A stretch of DNA of 64,000 nucleotides, from NCBI GenBank assembly GCA_009377745.1, contig WHTK01000008.1:62001-126000 (forward strand), in the 5' to 3' direction. Source of the stretch: Dehalococcoidia bacterium (lineage in GTDB: Bacteria; Chloroflexota; Dehalococcoidia; DSTF01; WHTK01). This document shows positions 8,224-16,708 of the stretch, piece by piece. The notes beneath the pieces are model-generated. The model saw only the letters and a list, made by a program, of their open reading frames with translations, made no database searches and was not told where the DNA came from. Made by a program: the position numbers and the translations under genes. Each line of letters starts with the position of its first letter. The first letter of the stretch is position 1.

Positions 8224-8676
8224 CTAGACGCCCTTCTCGCCGCGCCAGCGCTTGATCCAGCCCGTATGCTCGGCTTCGTGGGTGCTGTGCAGGCCGGCCT
8301 CACCGTAGAGGGATGCATCGAGGCCGCGTGGCGTGGCTGTGGCGATGGCGTCGAGGAGGCGCTGGCGCGACGTCTCGAACTCCCATCTGACCTGCTCGAC
8401 AGAGAGGCCGAGGCGGAGGTCGTGGCCGATGGCGTTGTAGGCGGCGTCCTGCTCACCGTCAATGCGCCAGGCGGAGTCGTGGCCGGCGGAGATGCGCAGC
8501 ACTTCGCCGGCGCGGATCTCATCCCAGAGGGAGAGGTGGGCGAGGTGGTCCTTGACGGACCAGCCATCGAGCGAGGGTTCAGTCATCAGCTCGTCGCTGA
8601 GGCCATCGATGGCGGCAAGGATGTCCTGCCGCATCTTGCGGTAGTGCTGTAGCAACGCGTTTTTATCCTCGGCCAT
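8224..8676 (-). CDS. DinB/maleylpyruvate isomerase-like four-helix protein
   Basis: A 150-residue protein of the DinB superfamily. Four-helix bundle pattern with the metal-site histidines in WSVKDHLAHLSLWDE (about residue 40) and STHEAEHTGWIKRW (about 137). Family members bind a divalent metal and many are thiol-dependent transferases or DNA-damage-induced proteins of unknown activity. The start is ATG 8676, preceded by AGGAG; the longer frame to 8742 overlaps DUF402 and is rejected. It is third in the recG - DUF402 - DinB run, 16 nt after DUF402. Confidence 0.8.
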   Translation of the reverse strand: MAEDKNALLQHYRKMRQDILAAIDGLSDELMTEPSLDGWSVKDHLAHLSLWDEIRAGEVLRISAGHDSAWRIDGEQDAAYNAIGHDLRLGLSVEQVRWEFETSRQRLLDAIATATPRGLDASLYGEAGLHSTHEAEHTGWIKRWRGEKGV

Positions 8677-8692
8677 TCCGGTCTCCTGGAGG

Positions 8693-9220
8693 CTACTCCC
8701 CAAACGGGAAAGCTCTCGCCTCCACCAGCGCGATGACCTCATCGACGGCCTGGCGGCAGCGGGCTATCAACTCCTCAGGGTACTCGTAGCGCTCGCGGGC
8801 GGCCTCGAATTCGTCCTCATCCCAGATTTCGTAGCGGTAGCCGCCGTCCGGCTCGGCGAAGACGCGCACGTCGAGCTGGAGATCGACGTAGCGCAGCGTC
8901 TCGCCATCGAACTGAACCGGCGTGGCGATGTTGCAGTAGAAGCCGCTGAGGCCGTAACCCGGCTCCTCCAGCCGGATCACGTTGAACCACCTATCGGGCC
9001 AGTAGTGGCCGTTGGTGTTGAACGGGGAGACGAAGATGCCACCCTCGGTCTGCACCTCGAGGCCGGCGGAAGTGCTCGTGATGACGATATCGTCGTTCGC
9101 CTGGACGAGGCCCGCCGGGTGCTGCCAGTGGTCGGAGCCGTCGTAGTTAGTCGCGTGGATGCGCACCTGACGCAGGGAACCCTCTCCGCCTTGCCCGGCT
9201 ACCAGACTGCCCGGCCGCAT
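8693..9220 (-). CDS. DUF402 family protein (probable nucleoside di/triphosphate phosphatase)
   Basis: A 175-residue protein. DUF402 members of known activity hydrolyse nucleoside di- or triphosphates with a metal held by conserved Asp, Glu and Lys/Tyr residues. Seen here are the beta-barrel core NGHYWPDRWFNVIRLEE, then YCNIATPVQFDGETLRYVDLQLDVRV, the Asp-rich EIWDEDEFEAAR and a C-terminal helix. The ATG at 9220 lies 3 nt beyond the recG stop, so the two are in one operon. Substrate not known. Confidence 0.8.
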   Translation of the reverse strand: MRPGSLVAGQGGEGSLRQVRIHATNYDGSDHWQHPAGLVQANDDIVITSTSAGLEVQTEGGIFVSPFNTNGHYWPDRWFNVIRLEEPGYGLSGFYCNIATPVQFDGETLRYVDLQLDVRVFAEPDGGYRYEIWDEDEFEAARERYEYPEELIARCRQAVDEVIALVEARAFPFGE

Positions 9221-9223
9221 GCC

Positions 9224-11746
9224 TCAGCTCACTTCGCCGGTGACGGTGCGCTTCGCCTTGGCCACGGACGCGGCGAGCAAGGCGTGCTCCGGCTGCCGCA
9301 GGCCGGGGTCGGCTTTGAGAAGCGCCATCGCTTCTTGGCGGGCCGATTCGATCAGCTTGACGTCGGAGAAGTCCGCCGCCTGGAACTCTGGCAGGCCGCT
9401 CTGGCGCGTGCCAAAGTAGTCGCCGGGGCCGCGCAGACGCAGGTCAGCCTCGGCCAGCGCGAAGCCGTCGCTGAGTTCTTCGAGGAGCTGCAGCCGCGCT
9501 CTCGCCCCCTCAGATGGGTCGTCTGAGAGCAGCAGGCAGAAGCTCTGGCCGGCGCCACGGCCAACGCGTCCCCGCAGCTGATGCATCTGGGCCAGGCCGA
9601 AGCGGTCGGCGCCTTCGATGACCATGACGGTGGCGTTGGGAATATCGATGCCAACCTCGATCACGGTCGTGGCGACGAGGATATCGAGCTCGCCGCGACG
9701 GAAGGATTGCAGCACGGCCTCCTTGTCCCTGGCGGCCATGCGCCCGTGCAGTAGACCAAGCCGCAGCTCCGGGAAGACGTGGCGCGCCAGCCGCTCATAC
9801 TCCTGCGTGGCTGAGCGGGTCTGCAGGGCGGGCGACTCGTCGATCAACGGGCAGACGATGAAGACCTGGCGACCCTGCTGCACCTGCTCTCGCACGAAGC
9901 CATAGGCCTCCGCGCGCTCGTCCGGCCCGACCCAGCGCGTCGATACCGGCAGACGCCCCGGCGGCATCTCGTCGATGACGGAAACGTCGAGGTCGCCAAA
10001 AAAGGTCAGCGCCAGGGTACGTGGGATCGGTGTGGCGGACATGACGAGGAGATGCGGTGTCCGCGGCCTGGCAGCCGATGCGTCTGCCTCAAGGCCGGGG
10101 TTCGGCCCTGAGCTCACGTGATCGACGATGCGCTCTCGGAGGGCGGCACGCTGCATGACGCCGAAGCGGTGCTGCTCGTCGACGACGGCGAGACCCAGCC
10201 GCCGGAAGGAGATTCCTTCCTGGATCAGGGCATGGGTGCCGACCACGACATCGATCTGCCCGGTTGCGACCGCCTCCGCGACCTCCCGCTTGGCCCTCGC
10301 CGTCATCGAGCCGGTGAGAAGCTCGACGCGGAGCTGGCGGTGCTCATTTGAGGGGCCTCGCAGCGCCAGCCCGCCGATCAGCTTGCTCAAGGTGCGATGG
10401 TGCTGCTCGGCCAGGATCTCTGTCGGCGCCATCAGAGCGCCCTGGTAGCCGTTGAATGCGGCGATGACCAGCGCCGCCCCGGCCACGGCCGTCTTGCCGC
10501 TGCCGACATCGCCCTGGAGCAGGCGCGCCATCGGCCGCGTCGTCTGGATATCGCTCACGATCTCGGTTAGCACGCGCTCTTGCGCGCCGGTGAGGGCGAA
10601 GGGCAGGCCGGAGCGGTAGACCTCCAGCACGCCATCGAGCGCGAAGGCGGGCGCGCGGCCCTCCTCCCAAGCGAGACGGCGCTCCAGGACGGCCAGCTGC
10701 ACTCTCAGCAGCTCCTCGAAGGCGATACGGCGGCGAGCAATCTCGTGCTTCTCAGCCGATTCGGGGTAGTGCATCTGGCGTAGGGCCTCGCGCAGGCCTA
10801 GGAGCTGATGGCGCTGTCGCAGGTCCGCAGGCAGGGGTTCCCGCACGAAGGCAGAGAACCGATCGACGGCCTCCTTTACGGCGCGGCGCAGCACCCGCTG
10901 GCTCAGCCCCTGCGTCAGGGGGTAGACCGGTACGAGGCGGCCGGTGTGCGTCAGGTCGTCCGACTGCAGCCGCTCCCATTCCGGCGACTCCATGGTCTTG
11001 AGCCGGTTGAAAAGCGTCACCTTGCCGGCGAGGACGATACGGTCGTTGGTCTTGAGCTGGTCCGCCAGATAAGGCTGGTTAAACCAGACGACGCGCATGG
11101 TGCCGGTGTCATCGCCGACGACGGCCTGGGTGCCCTCGCGGCGGCCGAGGCGAACCTTGGTGGCACTCCAAACGCTGACCAGCGCCGTCTGCTCTTCGTC
11201 CGGCTCCAGCTCGGCGATAGGACGGACGTTGGCGAAGTCGTTGTGGCGGTTGGGGAAGAGGTAGAGGAGGTCGCGCACGCTGCGGACGCTGAGCTTGGCG
11301 AGCTTGGCCTGTAAAACGCCCTTGACGCCTTTGACCACGGTGACCGGCGCGTCGAGCGGGTCTGAGGACGCGGGCGCTGGTGTCACGATCTCAGGGCCCG
11401 AGTCCGCCCGTCCTGAGGCTCTCGCAGGCCGCGTTGACGAGGCGGTCTTGGCTGTGGATGGCTTGGTGGCCAGGAGCGAGCGCAGCCAGGCAGTGCGCTG
11501 GGCTGCAGTCATCTCGGCGTAGGGTTTGCCAAGGCTGGGCGCGGCATTGATCAGGCTGATGACGCCCTTGTCCTGCTTCGCAATCGATAGGAAACGGTCG
11601 ATGCCGCCGATGACGGCGCCGTCGTCGCAGCCGCGCCGCAGCTCCAGATCGAGGACTTTACGGAAGCGGACGAGGCCCTCGCTCTCGGTGGAGCGCGATG
11701 CCGGGCCACGCCGGGCGGGGGTCTGCCGGTTGGCGACGCGGTTCAA
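9224..11746 (-). CDS. recG: ATP-dependent DNA helicase RecG
   Basis: Branch-migrating helicase that rewinds stalled forks and processes Holliday junctions. Of 840 residues, about the first 130 form an extension not found in E. coli RecG (693 aa) and ending in a Ser/Thr/Pro/Ala linker; the wedge (OB) domain follows (VVKGVKGVLQAKLAKL, then MRVVWFNQPYLADQL), then helicase lobes with Walker A LLQGDVGSGKTAV (about 409), DEQHRFGV (motif II, about 513), MSATPIPRTL (motif III) and QLRGRVGRGAGQSFC (motif VI). Start codon is TTG at 11746. First gene of a run with DUF402 and DinB. Confidence 0.96.
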   Translation of the reverse strand: MNRVANRQTPARRGPASRSTESEGLVRFRKVLDLELRRGCDDGAVIGGIDRFLSIAKQDKGVISLINAAPSLGKPYAEMTAAQRTAWLRSLLATKPSTAKTASSTRPARASGRADSGPEIVTPAPASSDPLDAPVTVVKGVKGVLQAKLAKLSVRSVRDLLYLFPNRHNDFANVRPIAELEPDEEQTALVSVWSATKVRLGRREGTQAVVGDDTGTMRVVWFNQPYLADQLKTNDRIVLAGKVTLFNRLKTMESPEWERLQSDDLTHTGRLVPVYPLTQGLSQRVLRRAVKEAVDRFSAFVREPLPADLRQRHQLLGLREALRQMHYPESAEKHEIARRRIAFEELLRVQLAVLERRLAWEEGRAPAFALDGVLEVYRSGLPFALTGAQERVLTEIVSDIQTTRPMARLLQGDVGSGKTAVAGAALVIAAFNGYQGALMAPTEILAEQHHRTLSKLIGGLALRGPSNEHRQLRVELLTGSMTARAKREVAEAVATGQIDVVVGTHALIQEGISFRRLGLAVVDEQHRFGVMQRAALRERIVDHVSSGPNPGLEADASAARPRTPHLLVMSATPIPRTLALTFFGDLDVSVIDEMPPGRLPVSTRWVGPDERAEAYGFVREQVQQGRQVFIVCPLIDESPALQTRSATQEYERLARHVFPELRLGLLHGRMAARDKEAVLQSFRRGELDILVATTVIEVGIDIPNATVMVIEGADRFGLAQMHQLRGRVGRGAGQSFCLLLSDDPSEGARARLQLLEELSDGFALAEADLRLRGPGDYFGTRQSGLPEFQAADFSDVKLIESARQEAMALLKADPGLRQPEHALLAASVAKAKRTVTGEVS

Positions 11747-11797
11747 GAAAGCCTCAGCCGTAGTTTAGTGCATCTGAGCTAAGAAGCAGTCCCCGTG

Positions 11798-12385
11798 TTA
11801 TTGCCGCTTCATACGGTCGACGATGCTGGCTACTGTCGGGCTGGCGCCGTCGGACTCGATGAGGGCGACTTCCTGGCCGGACTCAACCAATCCCTCTTGC
11901 ACGACGCTACAGTAGTAGCCGGAGCGGCCGCTCTCCAGGAAGCGGCGCAAGAAGCGCTGGTTGCTCATCTTGATCCCCAGCTTGAAGCAAGGCAACCGGG
12001 GTTGGGTGACCCTGAGCAGGGCCTCGCCAATAGCGATGACGTCTCCAACTCGCACCTGAGTCTCAGTCAAACCGGTCAGCGTGAGGTTCTCGCCGAACTG
12101 GCCGAAGGGCAGCTCGCGTTTGAACTCCGCGCTCCAGGCTGAGTAGTGCTCGGCGGGATAGACGTAGACTGCCTTGTCGATGCCGCCGTGGACGCTGAGG
12201 TCCGCCTGACCATCGCCATCCAAGTTCAGGCGTCGGACCATGACCGGTCCGCTCACGGGAGCCTTGAAGATGCCCGTCTGAACCTGCTTGCCGCGGTAGC
12301 TGACAGGCTGGGGTTGGCCGACTTGGATGGAGAGGAGCCGGCCGGTGAGGAGCGGTGGTGAGGGAGTTTCGGGACTTGAGGTCAT
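11798..12385 (-). CDS. MOSC domain protein (YiiM-like)
   Basis: A 195-residue MOSC-domain protein. YiiM relatives reduce N-hydroxylated bases with a molybdenum cofactor bound through a conserved Cys; here that Cys is in TQPRLPCFKLGI (about residue 133). Other family marks are HGGIDKAVYVYPAEHY and FGENLTLTGL. C-terminal part fits the 3-alpha domain. I start at ATG 12385 rather than 12463 because a TACAAT -10 box lies 7 nt upstream of it. The gene is separated from recG by about 50 nt. Confidence 0.88.
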   Translation of the reverse strand: MTSSPETPSPPLLTGRLLSIQVGQPQPVSYRGKQVQTGIFKAPVSGPVMVRRLNLDGDGQADLSVHGGIDKAVYVYPAEHYSAWSAEFKRELPFGQFGENLTLTGLTETQVRVGDVIAIGEALLRVTQPRLPCFKLGIKMSNQRFLRRFLESGRSGYYCSVVQEGLVESGQEVALIESDGASPTVASIVDRMKRQ

Positions 12386-12392
12386 GGGAGCA

Positions 12393-12398
12393 ATTGTA
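12393..12398 (-). promoter_or_regulatory. -10 hexamer TACAAT, leaderless-type promoter of the MOSC gene
   Basis: Minus strand TACAAT, 7 nt before ATG 12385, no Shine-Dalgarno between. Confidence 0.45.
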
Positions 12399-12590
12399 GG
12401 CGGGATGGAGGCTGATATAAGGACGGGGGCGATGTCATACCCCCAGGTTAAAACCAGGGGCATGATCGCGGGCAGGACGGCTACGCATCGCTATCGCGCT
12501 GCTGCCTACTGTGAGGGAGGAGGCGAATTCACCTGAGGATCAGATTCTTCGCTCTGCTCAGTATGACAAATACGTCGGATAGTGGATTGC

Positions 12591-12620
12591 TTGTCCGAAG
12601 GCTCGCGGGCCTGATAGACT
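12591..12620 (+). promoter_or_regulatory. rpmB promoter
   Basis: -35 TTGTCC (12591-12596), 18-nt spacer, extended -10 TGA-TAGACT (12612-12620), 9 nt before the rpmB ATG; leaderless or nearly so. Confidence 0.55.
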
Positions 12621-12629
12621 GCTCCAGTT

Positions 12630-12839
12630 ATGGCTACGAAATGTGAAGTCTGCGGCAAGGGCACAACCTTCGGCCGCAACATCCGTCACAAGCACTCCGG
12701 CCGCTGGCAGCGCAAGGCGCCGCGCACCAACCGGCTCTTCAAGGCCAACGTCCAGACCAAGATGCTGACCGTCGGCGGCGAGACGAAGCGCTTCCATATC
12801 TGCACCCGCTGCCTGCGCACCCAGAGCAAGGTCAGCTGA
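12630..12839 (+). CDS. rpmB: 50S ribosomal protein L28
   Basis: A 69-residue ribosomal protein of the large subunit. It begins MATKCEVCGKGTTFGRNIRHKHSGR and ends CTRCLRTQSKVS. It keeps both Cys pairs (CEVC and CTRC), the zinc-binding form of L28. The family normally has 60-80 residues. Transcribed alone, with its own promoter and a strong terminator at 12874. Divergent from the MOSC gene. Confidence 0.97.
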   Translation: MATKCEVCGKGTTFGRNIRHKHSGRWQRKAPRTNRLFKANVQTKMLTVGGETKRFHICTRCLRTQSKVS

Positions 12840-12873
12840 CACCGGGAACACCGGCATCCAGCGCCCGAAGATG

Positions 12874-12900
12874 CCTCGGCTTCGGCCGAGGTGTTTCTTT
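12874..12900 (+). terminator. Intrinsic terminator after rpmB
   Basis: CCTCGGC (12874-12880), TTCG tetraloop, GCCGAGG (12885-12891), then TGTTTCTTT. A 7-bp perfect stem with a stable UUCG loop. Confidence 0.8.
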
Positions 12901-13101
12901 GTGTGCCGAGGGTTGGTTGCACGCGCCGGGACTGAACCGCACGAGCGATACCTGTTGCCTGCTTGAGGCACCCATCCACCAGCCTGCTCCCGATGGATGT
13001 CTGTCGAAGACAAGGGGTTAGATGCTTCGGCTGGCTTGCAGCCGCTCAGCATGACAAGGGAGGTGGCTTTGGCTTCGCTCTCCGGGCGGATACGTGGCAG
13101 G

Positions 13102-13797
13102 TTAGGGCTTAACGACGGCGAGGGCGCTGCGTAGGGCTTTGACGTTCTCAGCGACCGAGGCTTTGTCGTTGTAGACGAAGCTGCCCGCGACCAGCACGTC
13201 GGCGCCGGCCAGGGCGCAGCGGGGGCCGGTCGAGAGGTTGACGCCGCCATCGACCTCGATCTCGACGCTGAGGCCACGGCGGTCGATCTCGGAACGGAGC
13301 TGCTCGACCTTGCCGAGGCTGGCCTCGATGAAGCTCTGGCCGCCCCAGCCGGGGTTCACGGCCATCACCATGACCTGATCGATGTCTCCCAGAACTTCGT
13401 CGACGGCGCTGGCGGGCGTCGCCGGGTTGAGCGAGACCCCGGCTTTGGCCCCGAGACGCCGGATCTCGCCGACGCAACGGTGAAGGTGGTGCGTCGCCTC
13501 GTAATGGATGTTGATGATGTCGCCGCCGGCCTCACGAAAGGCGGCGATCTGCTCCTCCGGCCGCTCAATCATCAGATGAATATCGAGAGTAATGTCTACA
13601 GCCTTTCGGACCGCCGCTACCAATGCCGGGCCAAAGGTGATCACCGGCACGAAGTGGCCGTCCATGACATCGAGATGGAGATATTCGACGCCGGCAGCGG
13701 CGGCCTCCTGCACCTGCTCCGTGATCCGGCCGAAGTCAGCGGTGAGGATGGAGGGCGCGATCTTTACTAAAGGGCGGCTATGGGTGGACTCTCGCAT
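13102..13797 (-). CDS. rpe: Ribulose-phosphate 3-epimerase
   Basis: Interconverts ribulose 5-phosphate and xylulose 5-phosphate in the pentose phosphate pathway. About 231 residues in a TIM barrel; signatures are IAPSILTADFGRI, YLHLDVMDGHFVPVITFG (catalytic Asp and metal His), DIHLMIERPEEQ, MAVNPGWGGQSF (phosphate loop) and IEVDGGVNLSTG (second catalytic Asp). Length is normal. ATG 13797 is taken as the start because a TACAAT box lies 9 nt upstream; an ATG at 13824 would add nine residues lying upstream of that -10 box. Confidence 0.95.
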   Translation of the reverse strand: MRESTHSRPLVKIAPSILTADFGRITEQVQEAAAAGVEYLHLDVMDGHFVPVITFGPALVAAVRKAVDITLDIHLMIERPEEQIAAFREAGGDIINIHYEATHHLHRCVGEIRRLGAKAGVSLNPATPASAVDEVLGDIDQVMVMAVNPGWGGQSFIEASLGKVEQLRSEIDRRGLSVEIEVDGGVNLSTGPRCALAGADVLVAGSFVYNDKASVAENVKALRSALAVVKP

Positions 13798-13806
13798 CGC
13801 GCGCCC

Positions 13807-13812
13807 ATTGTA
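13807..13812 (-). promoter_or_regulatory. -10 hexamer TACAAT of rpe
   Basis: TACAAT on the minus strand, 9 nt before ATG 13797, with TTGCTC 16 nt further upstream as a possible -35. Confidence 0.45.
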
Positions 13813-13941
13813 GCCCTGGCGCATTGACGAGCAACTTATCGAGGAGCCTCAACTGCGCTGCCAGCGCTCACCGTAGTCTATCTGATTCTAGAAGTCGTCA
13901 AAGTTTCGGAGCCGCCAGCCTCCGTCTCCCGAGGCGACGGG

Positions 13942-14724
13942 TCAACGCTTGAGCTGCGACCTCACGAGGTCTAAGAGGGCCTTCTCGCTGAGGCCGTTCA
14001 GGCTCCGACCGAAATCGCTTGCCTCGATGGCCATGACCCGGCCACTAGAGAGGAGATATTCGCCGGAGTAAGGCTGCACCCACAGACCATCCGTCTGCGG
14101 CTCGTACTCCAGGAGCAGGAGCGCCCGGTCTCCGGGAAGGAGCGGCGGCACTGGCGGGTGGTATGCGAGGAACGCGGACGCGTATCCATAGTCCTGCCTT
14201 GGGAAGGGGCCGCCCGGAGTCCAGAACTCTAGCGTCGCACCCCGGTATCCGTCACCCTTCAACAAGACATCGATCCGCAGCTTGGCCAGCGTTCTAAACT
14301 CCTCGTACCGCAGGCTTTCCACGGTGCCGAGTACAACAACGTCCGCCGCTGTCAGCGCCGAAGCCAGATCACCATGCGCTGGGCCGCGGTAATCGGCCAT
14401 CGATTCACTTGGCTCCAGGCAGCGCACATCGACACCGCTCTGAGCGAATCCAGCCAGCCACTCACGGTAACGCATCGCAAAGTCCTGCCGCGCCTGATTA
14501 TGGTATTCGGTTATCTCATCTGGCGTCATTCCGGTTGTGGGGTTCTGTCGCACAACGTTCTTCTCTACAACAGGCGTGGGGGGCGCGGCATCGCAGACGG
14601 CAGGAGCGACAGCTACATAGCCGGACTCCTCAGCACGCGTGACTTGGAGGAGGCTAACGATAGCAATGACCGACACAGCCAGTAGCCCAATGCGACTGAG
14701 GGAGCGGTTAGTCCATAGCCTCAT
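13942..14724 (-). CDS. Exported or membrane-anchored hypothetical protein
   Basis: A 260-residue protein with an N-terminal export signal: basic MRLWTNRSLSR, hydrophobic IGLLAVSVIAIVSLLQV, then TRAEE, which may be cut by signal peptidase I. The middle (ALTAADVVVLGTVESLRYEEF, then DVLLKGDGYRGATLEFWTPGG) is a beta-rich domain also seen in proteins annotated only as hypothetical, in which small OB/netrin-like folds are common. No catalytic residues can be named. It stands alone between rpe and argH. Confidence 0.65.
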   Translation of the reverse strand: MRLWTNRSLSRIGLLAVSVIAIVSLLQVTRAEESGYVAVAPAVCDAAPPTPVVEKNVVRQNPTTGMTPDEITEYHNQARQDFAMRYREWLAGFAQSGVDVRCLEPSESMADYRGPAHGDLASALTAADVVVLGTVESLRYEEFRTLAKLRIDVLLKGDGYRGATLEFWTPGGPFPRQDYGYASAFLAYHPPVPPLLPGDRALLLLEYEPQTDGLWVQPYSGEYLLSSGRVMAIEASDFGRSLNGLSEKALLDLVRSQLKR

Positions 14725-14815
14725 GGCTCTACATTCTACTGCCGATCCTGCGTCACTGAAGGATACAGGGAAGGATGGTAGGCGCGGTCTTTACGGCCAT
14801 GGTAGTCGCGGAGAC

Positions 14816-16243
14816 TCAGGCTTCGTCTTCGTGCTGGCGCAGGATCGTGCGGGCGCGACGGATGGCCTGGGCCACTCGGCGCGGGGCCGTGCCGCCGGGG
14901 ACATCACGCGCCCGCAGCGACGACCAGACGTTGATCCGCAGCACTTCTTCATCGAAGAGGTCAGAGAAGCGGCGGTAATCCTCCAGCGTTAGCTGCCGCA
15001 GCTCGCGGCGGTTCGCCTCGCAGTACTGGACAATGCGCCCGACGACGTTGTGGGCCTCCCGGAAGGGCATGCCCTTGCTCGTCAGGTAGTCGGCGACGTC
15101 GGTGGCCAGGAGCATGCCGCCGGCGTTGCGCCGGCTCTGCTGCGAGCGGAAGGTCAGGCGCGGCACCATCTCCGCCATGATCGTCAGGGCGGAGTTGAGG
15201 GTGTCGTAGGCGGCGAAGAGCGGCTCCTTGTCCTCCTGCATGTCGCGGTTGTAGGCCAGCGGCAGCCCCTTCATCGTCGTCAGCACCGAGACCAGGGCGC
15301 CGTAGACCTTACCGGTGCGGGCGCGCGCCAGCTCGGCGACATCGGGATTCTTCTTCTGCGGCATGATGCTGGAGCCGGTGGCGAACTCGTCCGGCAGGAT
15401 GACAAAGCCGAACTCGGACGTGGACCAGAGCACGATCTCTTCGGCCAGACGCGAGACGTGCATCATCGAGATCGAGGCCGAAGCCAGGTACTCGAGCACG
15501 AAGTCGCGGTCGGACACCGCGTCGATGCTGTTGGCGGTGACGGCGCTGAACTCCAGCTCGCCGGCGACCATCTCGCGGTCGACCGGGTAGGGCACGCCGG
15601 CCAAAGCGCCGGAGCCGAGGGGCATCACGTCCATGCGGATGTAGGCGTCCGTCAGCCGGCCGATGTCGCGCTCAAGCATCTCGAAGTAGGCCAGGAGGTG
15701 GTGCGCCAGGAGGACGGGCTGGGCGCGCTGTAGGTGGGTGTAGCCCGGCATGACGACGCGCCGGTGCTCGGACGCGGTCTCGACCAGCGAAATCTGCAGG
15801 TCGTGCAGCGAGGCTATGGTCTCAACCACGGCCTCTTTGAGCCACATACGCAGGTCGGTCGCGACCTGGTCGTTGCGGGAGCGGGCCGTGTGCAGCCGGC
15901 CGGCCGCGGTGCCGACGATCTGCGCCAGCCGCGACTCCACGTTCATGTGGATGTCTTCCAGCGCCTCGTTGAGAACCAGCTCGTCGCGCTCGATCTCACC
16001 GCGGATCTGCAGAAGTCCGGCGAGTATTTCCTCGGCGTCGGCGGTGGAGATGATGCCCTGATGAGCCAGCATGCGGGCATGGGCTATCGAGCCGCGGACA
16101 TCCTCCAGCGCCAGGCGCCGGTCAACCGCCAGTGACGAGGTATAGGCATCGACCAGAGGGCTGGTGGTGTCGATGAAGCGGCCGCCCCAGGGCTTGGCAG
16201 TCTCGGGCGGGCCGTTAGCGGCGGGGTCGCGCTCTTCGGTCAC
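14816..16243 (-). CDS. argH: Argininosuccinate lyase
   Basis: Last step of arginine synthesis: argininosuccinate to arginine and fumarate. A member of the fumarase/aspartase superfamily of about 475 residues with the signature loop [12 protein letters not shown] (about residue 290, catalytic Ser), [14 protein letters not shown] (about 121) and [12 protein letters not shown] (about 168, catalytic His). GTG 16243 is preferred over GTG 16249 because a TACTAT -10 box ends 6 nt upstream of it. It is separated from argG by about 3 kb of unrelated genes. Confidence 0.96.
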   Translation of the reverse strand: MTEERDPAANGPPETAKPWGGRFIDTTSPLVDAYTSSLAVDRRLALEDVRGSIAHARMLAHQGIISTADAEEILAGLLQIRGEIERDELVLNEALEDIHMNVESRLAQIVGTAAGRLHTARSRNDQVATDLRMWLKEAVVETIASLHDLQISLVETASEHRRVVMPGYTHLQRAQPVLLAHHLLAYFEMLERDIGRLTDAYIRMDVMPLGSGALAGVPYPVDREMVAGELEFSAVTANSIDAVSDRDFVLEYLASASISMMHVSRLAEEIVLWSTSEFGFVILPDEFATGSSIMPQKKNPDVAELARARTGKVYGALVSVLTTMKGLPLAYNRDMQEDKEPLFAAYDTLNSALTIMAEMVPRLTFRSQQSRRNAGGMLLATDVADYLTSKGMPFREAHNVVGRIVQYCEANRRELRQLTLEDYRRFSDLFDEEVLRINVWSSLRARDVPGGTAPRRVAQAIRRARTILRQHEDEA

Positions 16244-16249
16244 GGCCAC

Positions 16250-16255
16250 ATAGTA
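16250..16255 (-). promoter_or_regulatory. Extended -10 of argH
   Basis: TGC-TACTAT on the minus strand, 6 nt before GTG 16243: leaderless architecture. No -35 needed with the extended TG. Confidence 0.45.
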
Positions 16256-16315
16256 GCAAGGAACGCCGGGAAGAGAACTAGGCGCTCTGCGATAATCAAA
16301 TATCGAGGAGTCATC

Positions 16316-16708
16316 ATGCTGACACGAATTGAGGAAAGGCTGACCACGCTTGAGCTTGGCAGCATTGCCCGCGCCCTCATCGTCACGGAGCTGGCCGGCG
16401 CTGCCCTGCTTCTAGCCTTTGACGGTGCAGGCGGCGCCGGCAGAGCTATCCTGCTGCTGGCAGGAGCAGGGATTGTCGCTTATGGGCTCTTCGTAAGCGG
16501 CCGAAAGCCCTTTCTGGCGAGATTCCTCGTCATCTTTGGCGGCATGCCCGTCCTTGTCCTGGCGTCGGTTCTGGGGCCGTTCGGCGTGCTCGTTGTGGTG
16601 GATTTACATGGTCGTCGCCTTCGTGGCGTTGGTGCGCTAAGTTGGGCAGACTTAAGCCGCGATGAGGTGTGGCGGCGCCAGCTAGGGATGAAGCCTGACG
16701 GGAATTGA
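16316..16708 (+). CDS. Small membrane protein, 130 aa
   Basis: Three hydrophobic stretches (ALIVTELAGAALLLAF, AILLLAGAGIVAYGLFV, FLVIFGGMPVLVLASVLGPF) indicate a small integral membrane protein; the C-terminus (RDEVWRRQLGMKPDGN) is hydrophilic. Family not recognised. GAGGAG precedes the ATG, so unlike its neighbours it has a leader and Shine-Dalgarno. Its last 27 nt overlap the 3' end of the convergent kinase-like gene. Confidence 0.65.
   Translation: MLTRIEERLTTLELGSIARALIVTELAGAALLLAFDGAGGAGRAILLLAGAGIVAYGLFVSGRKPFLARFLVIFGGMPVLVLASVLGPFGVLVVVDLHGRRLRGVGALSWADLSRDEVWRRQLGMKPDGN

Noticed and set aside
15050..16135. Long plus-strand frames over argH
   Set aside because: Shadow of argH; His/Gln/Val-rich nonsense composition.
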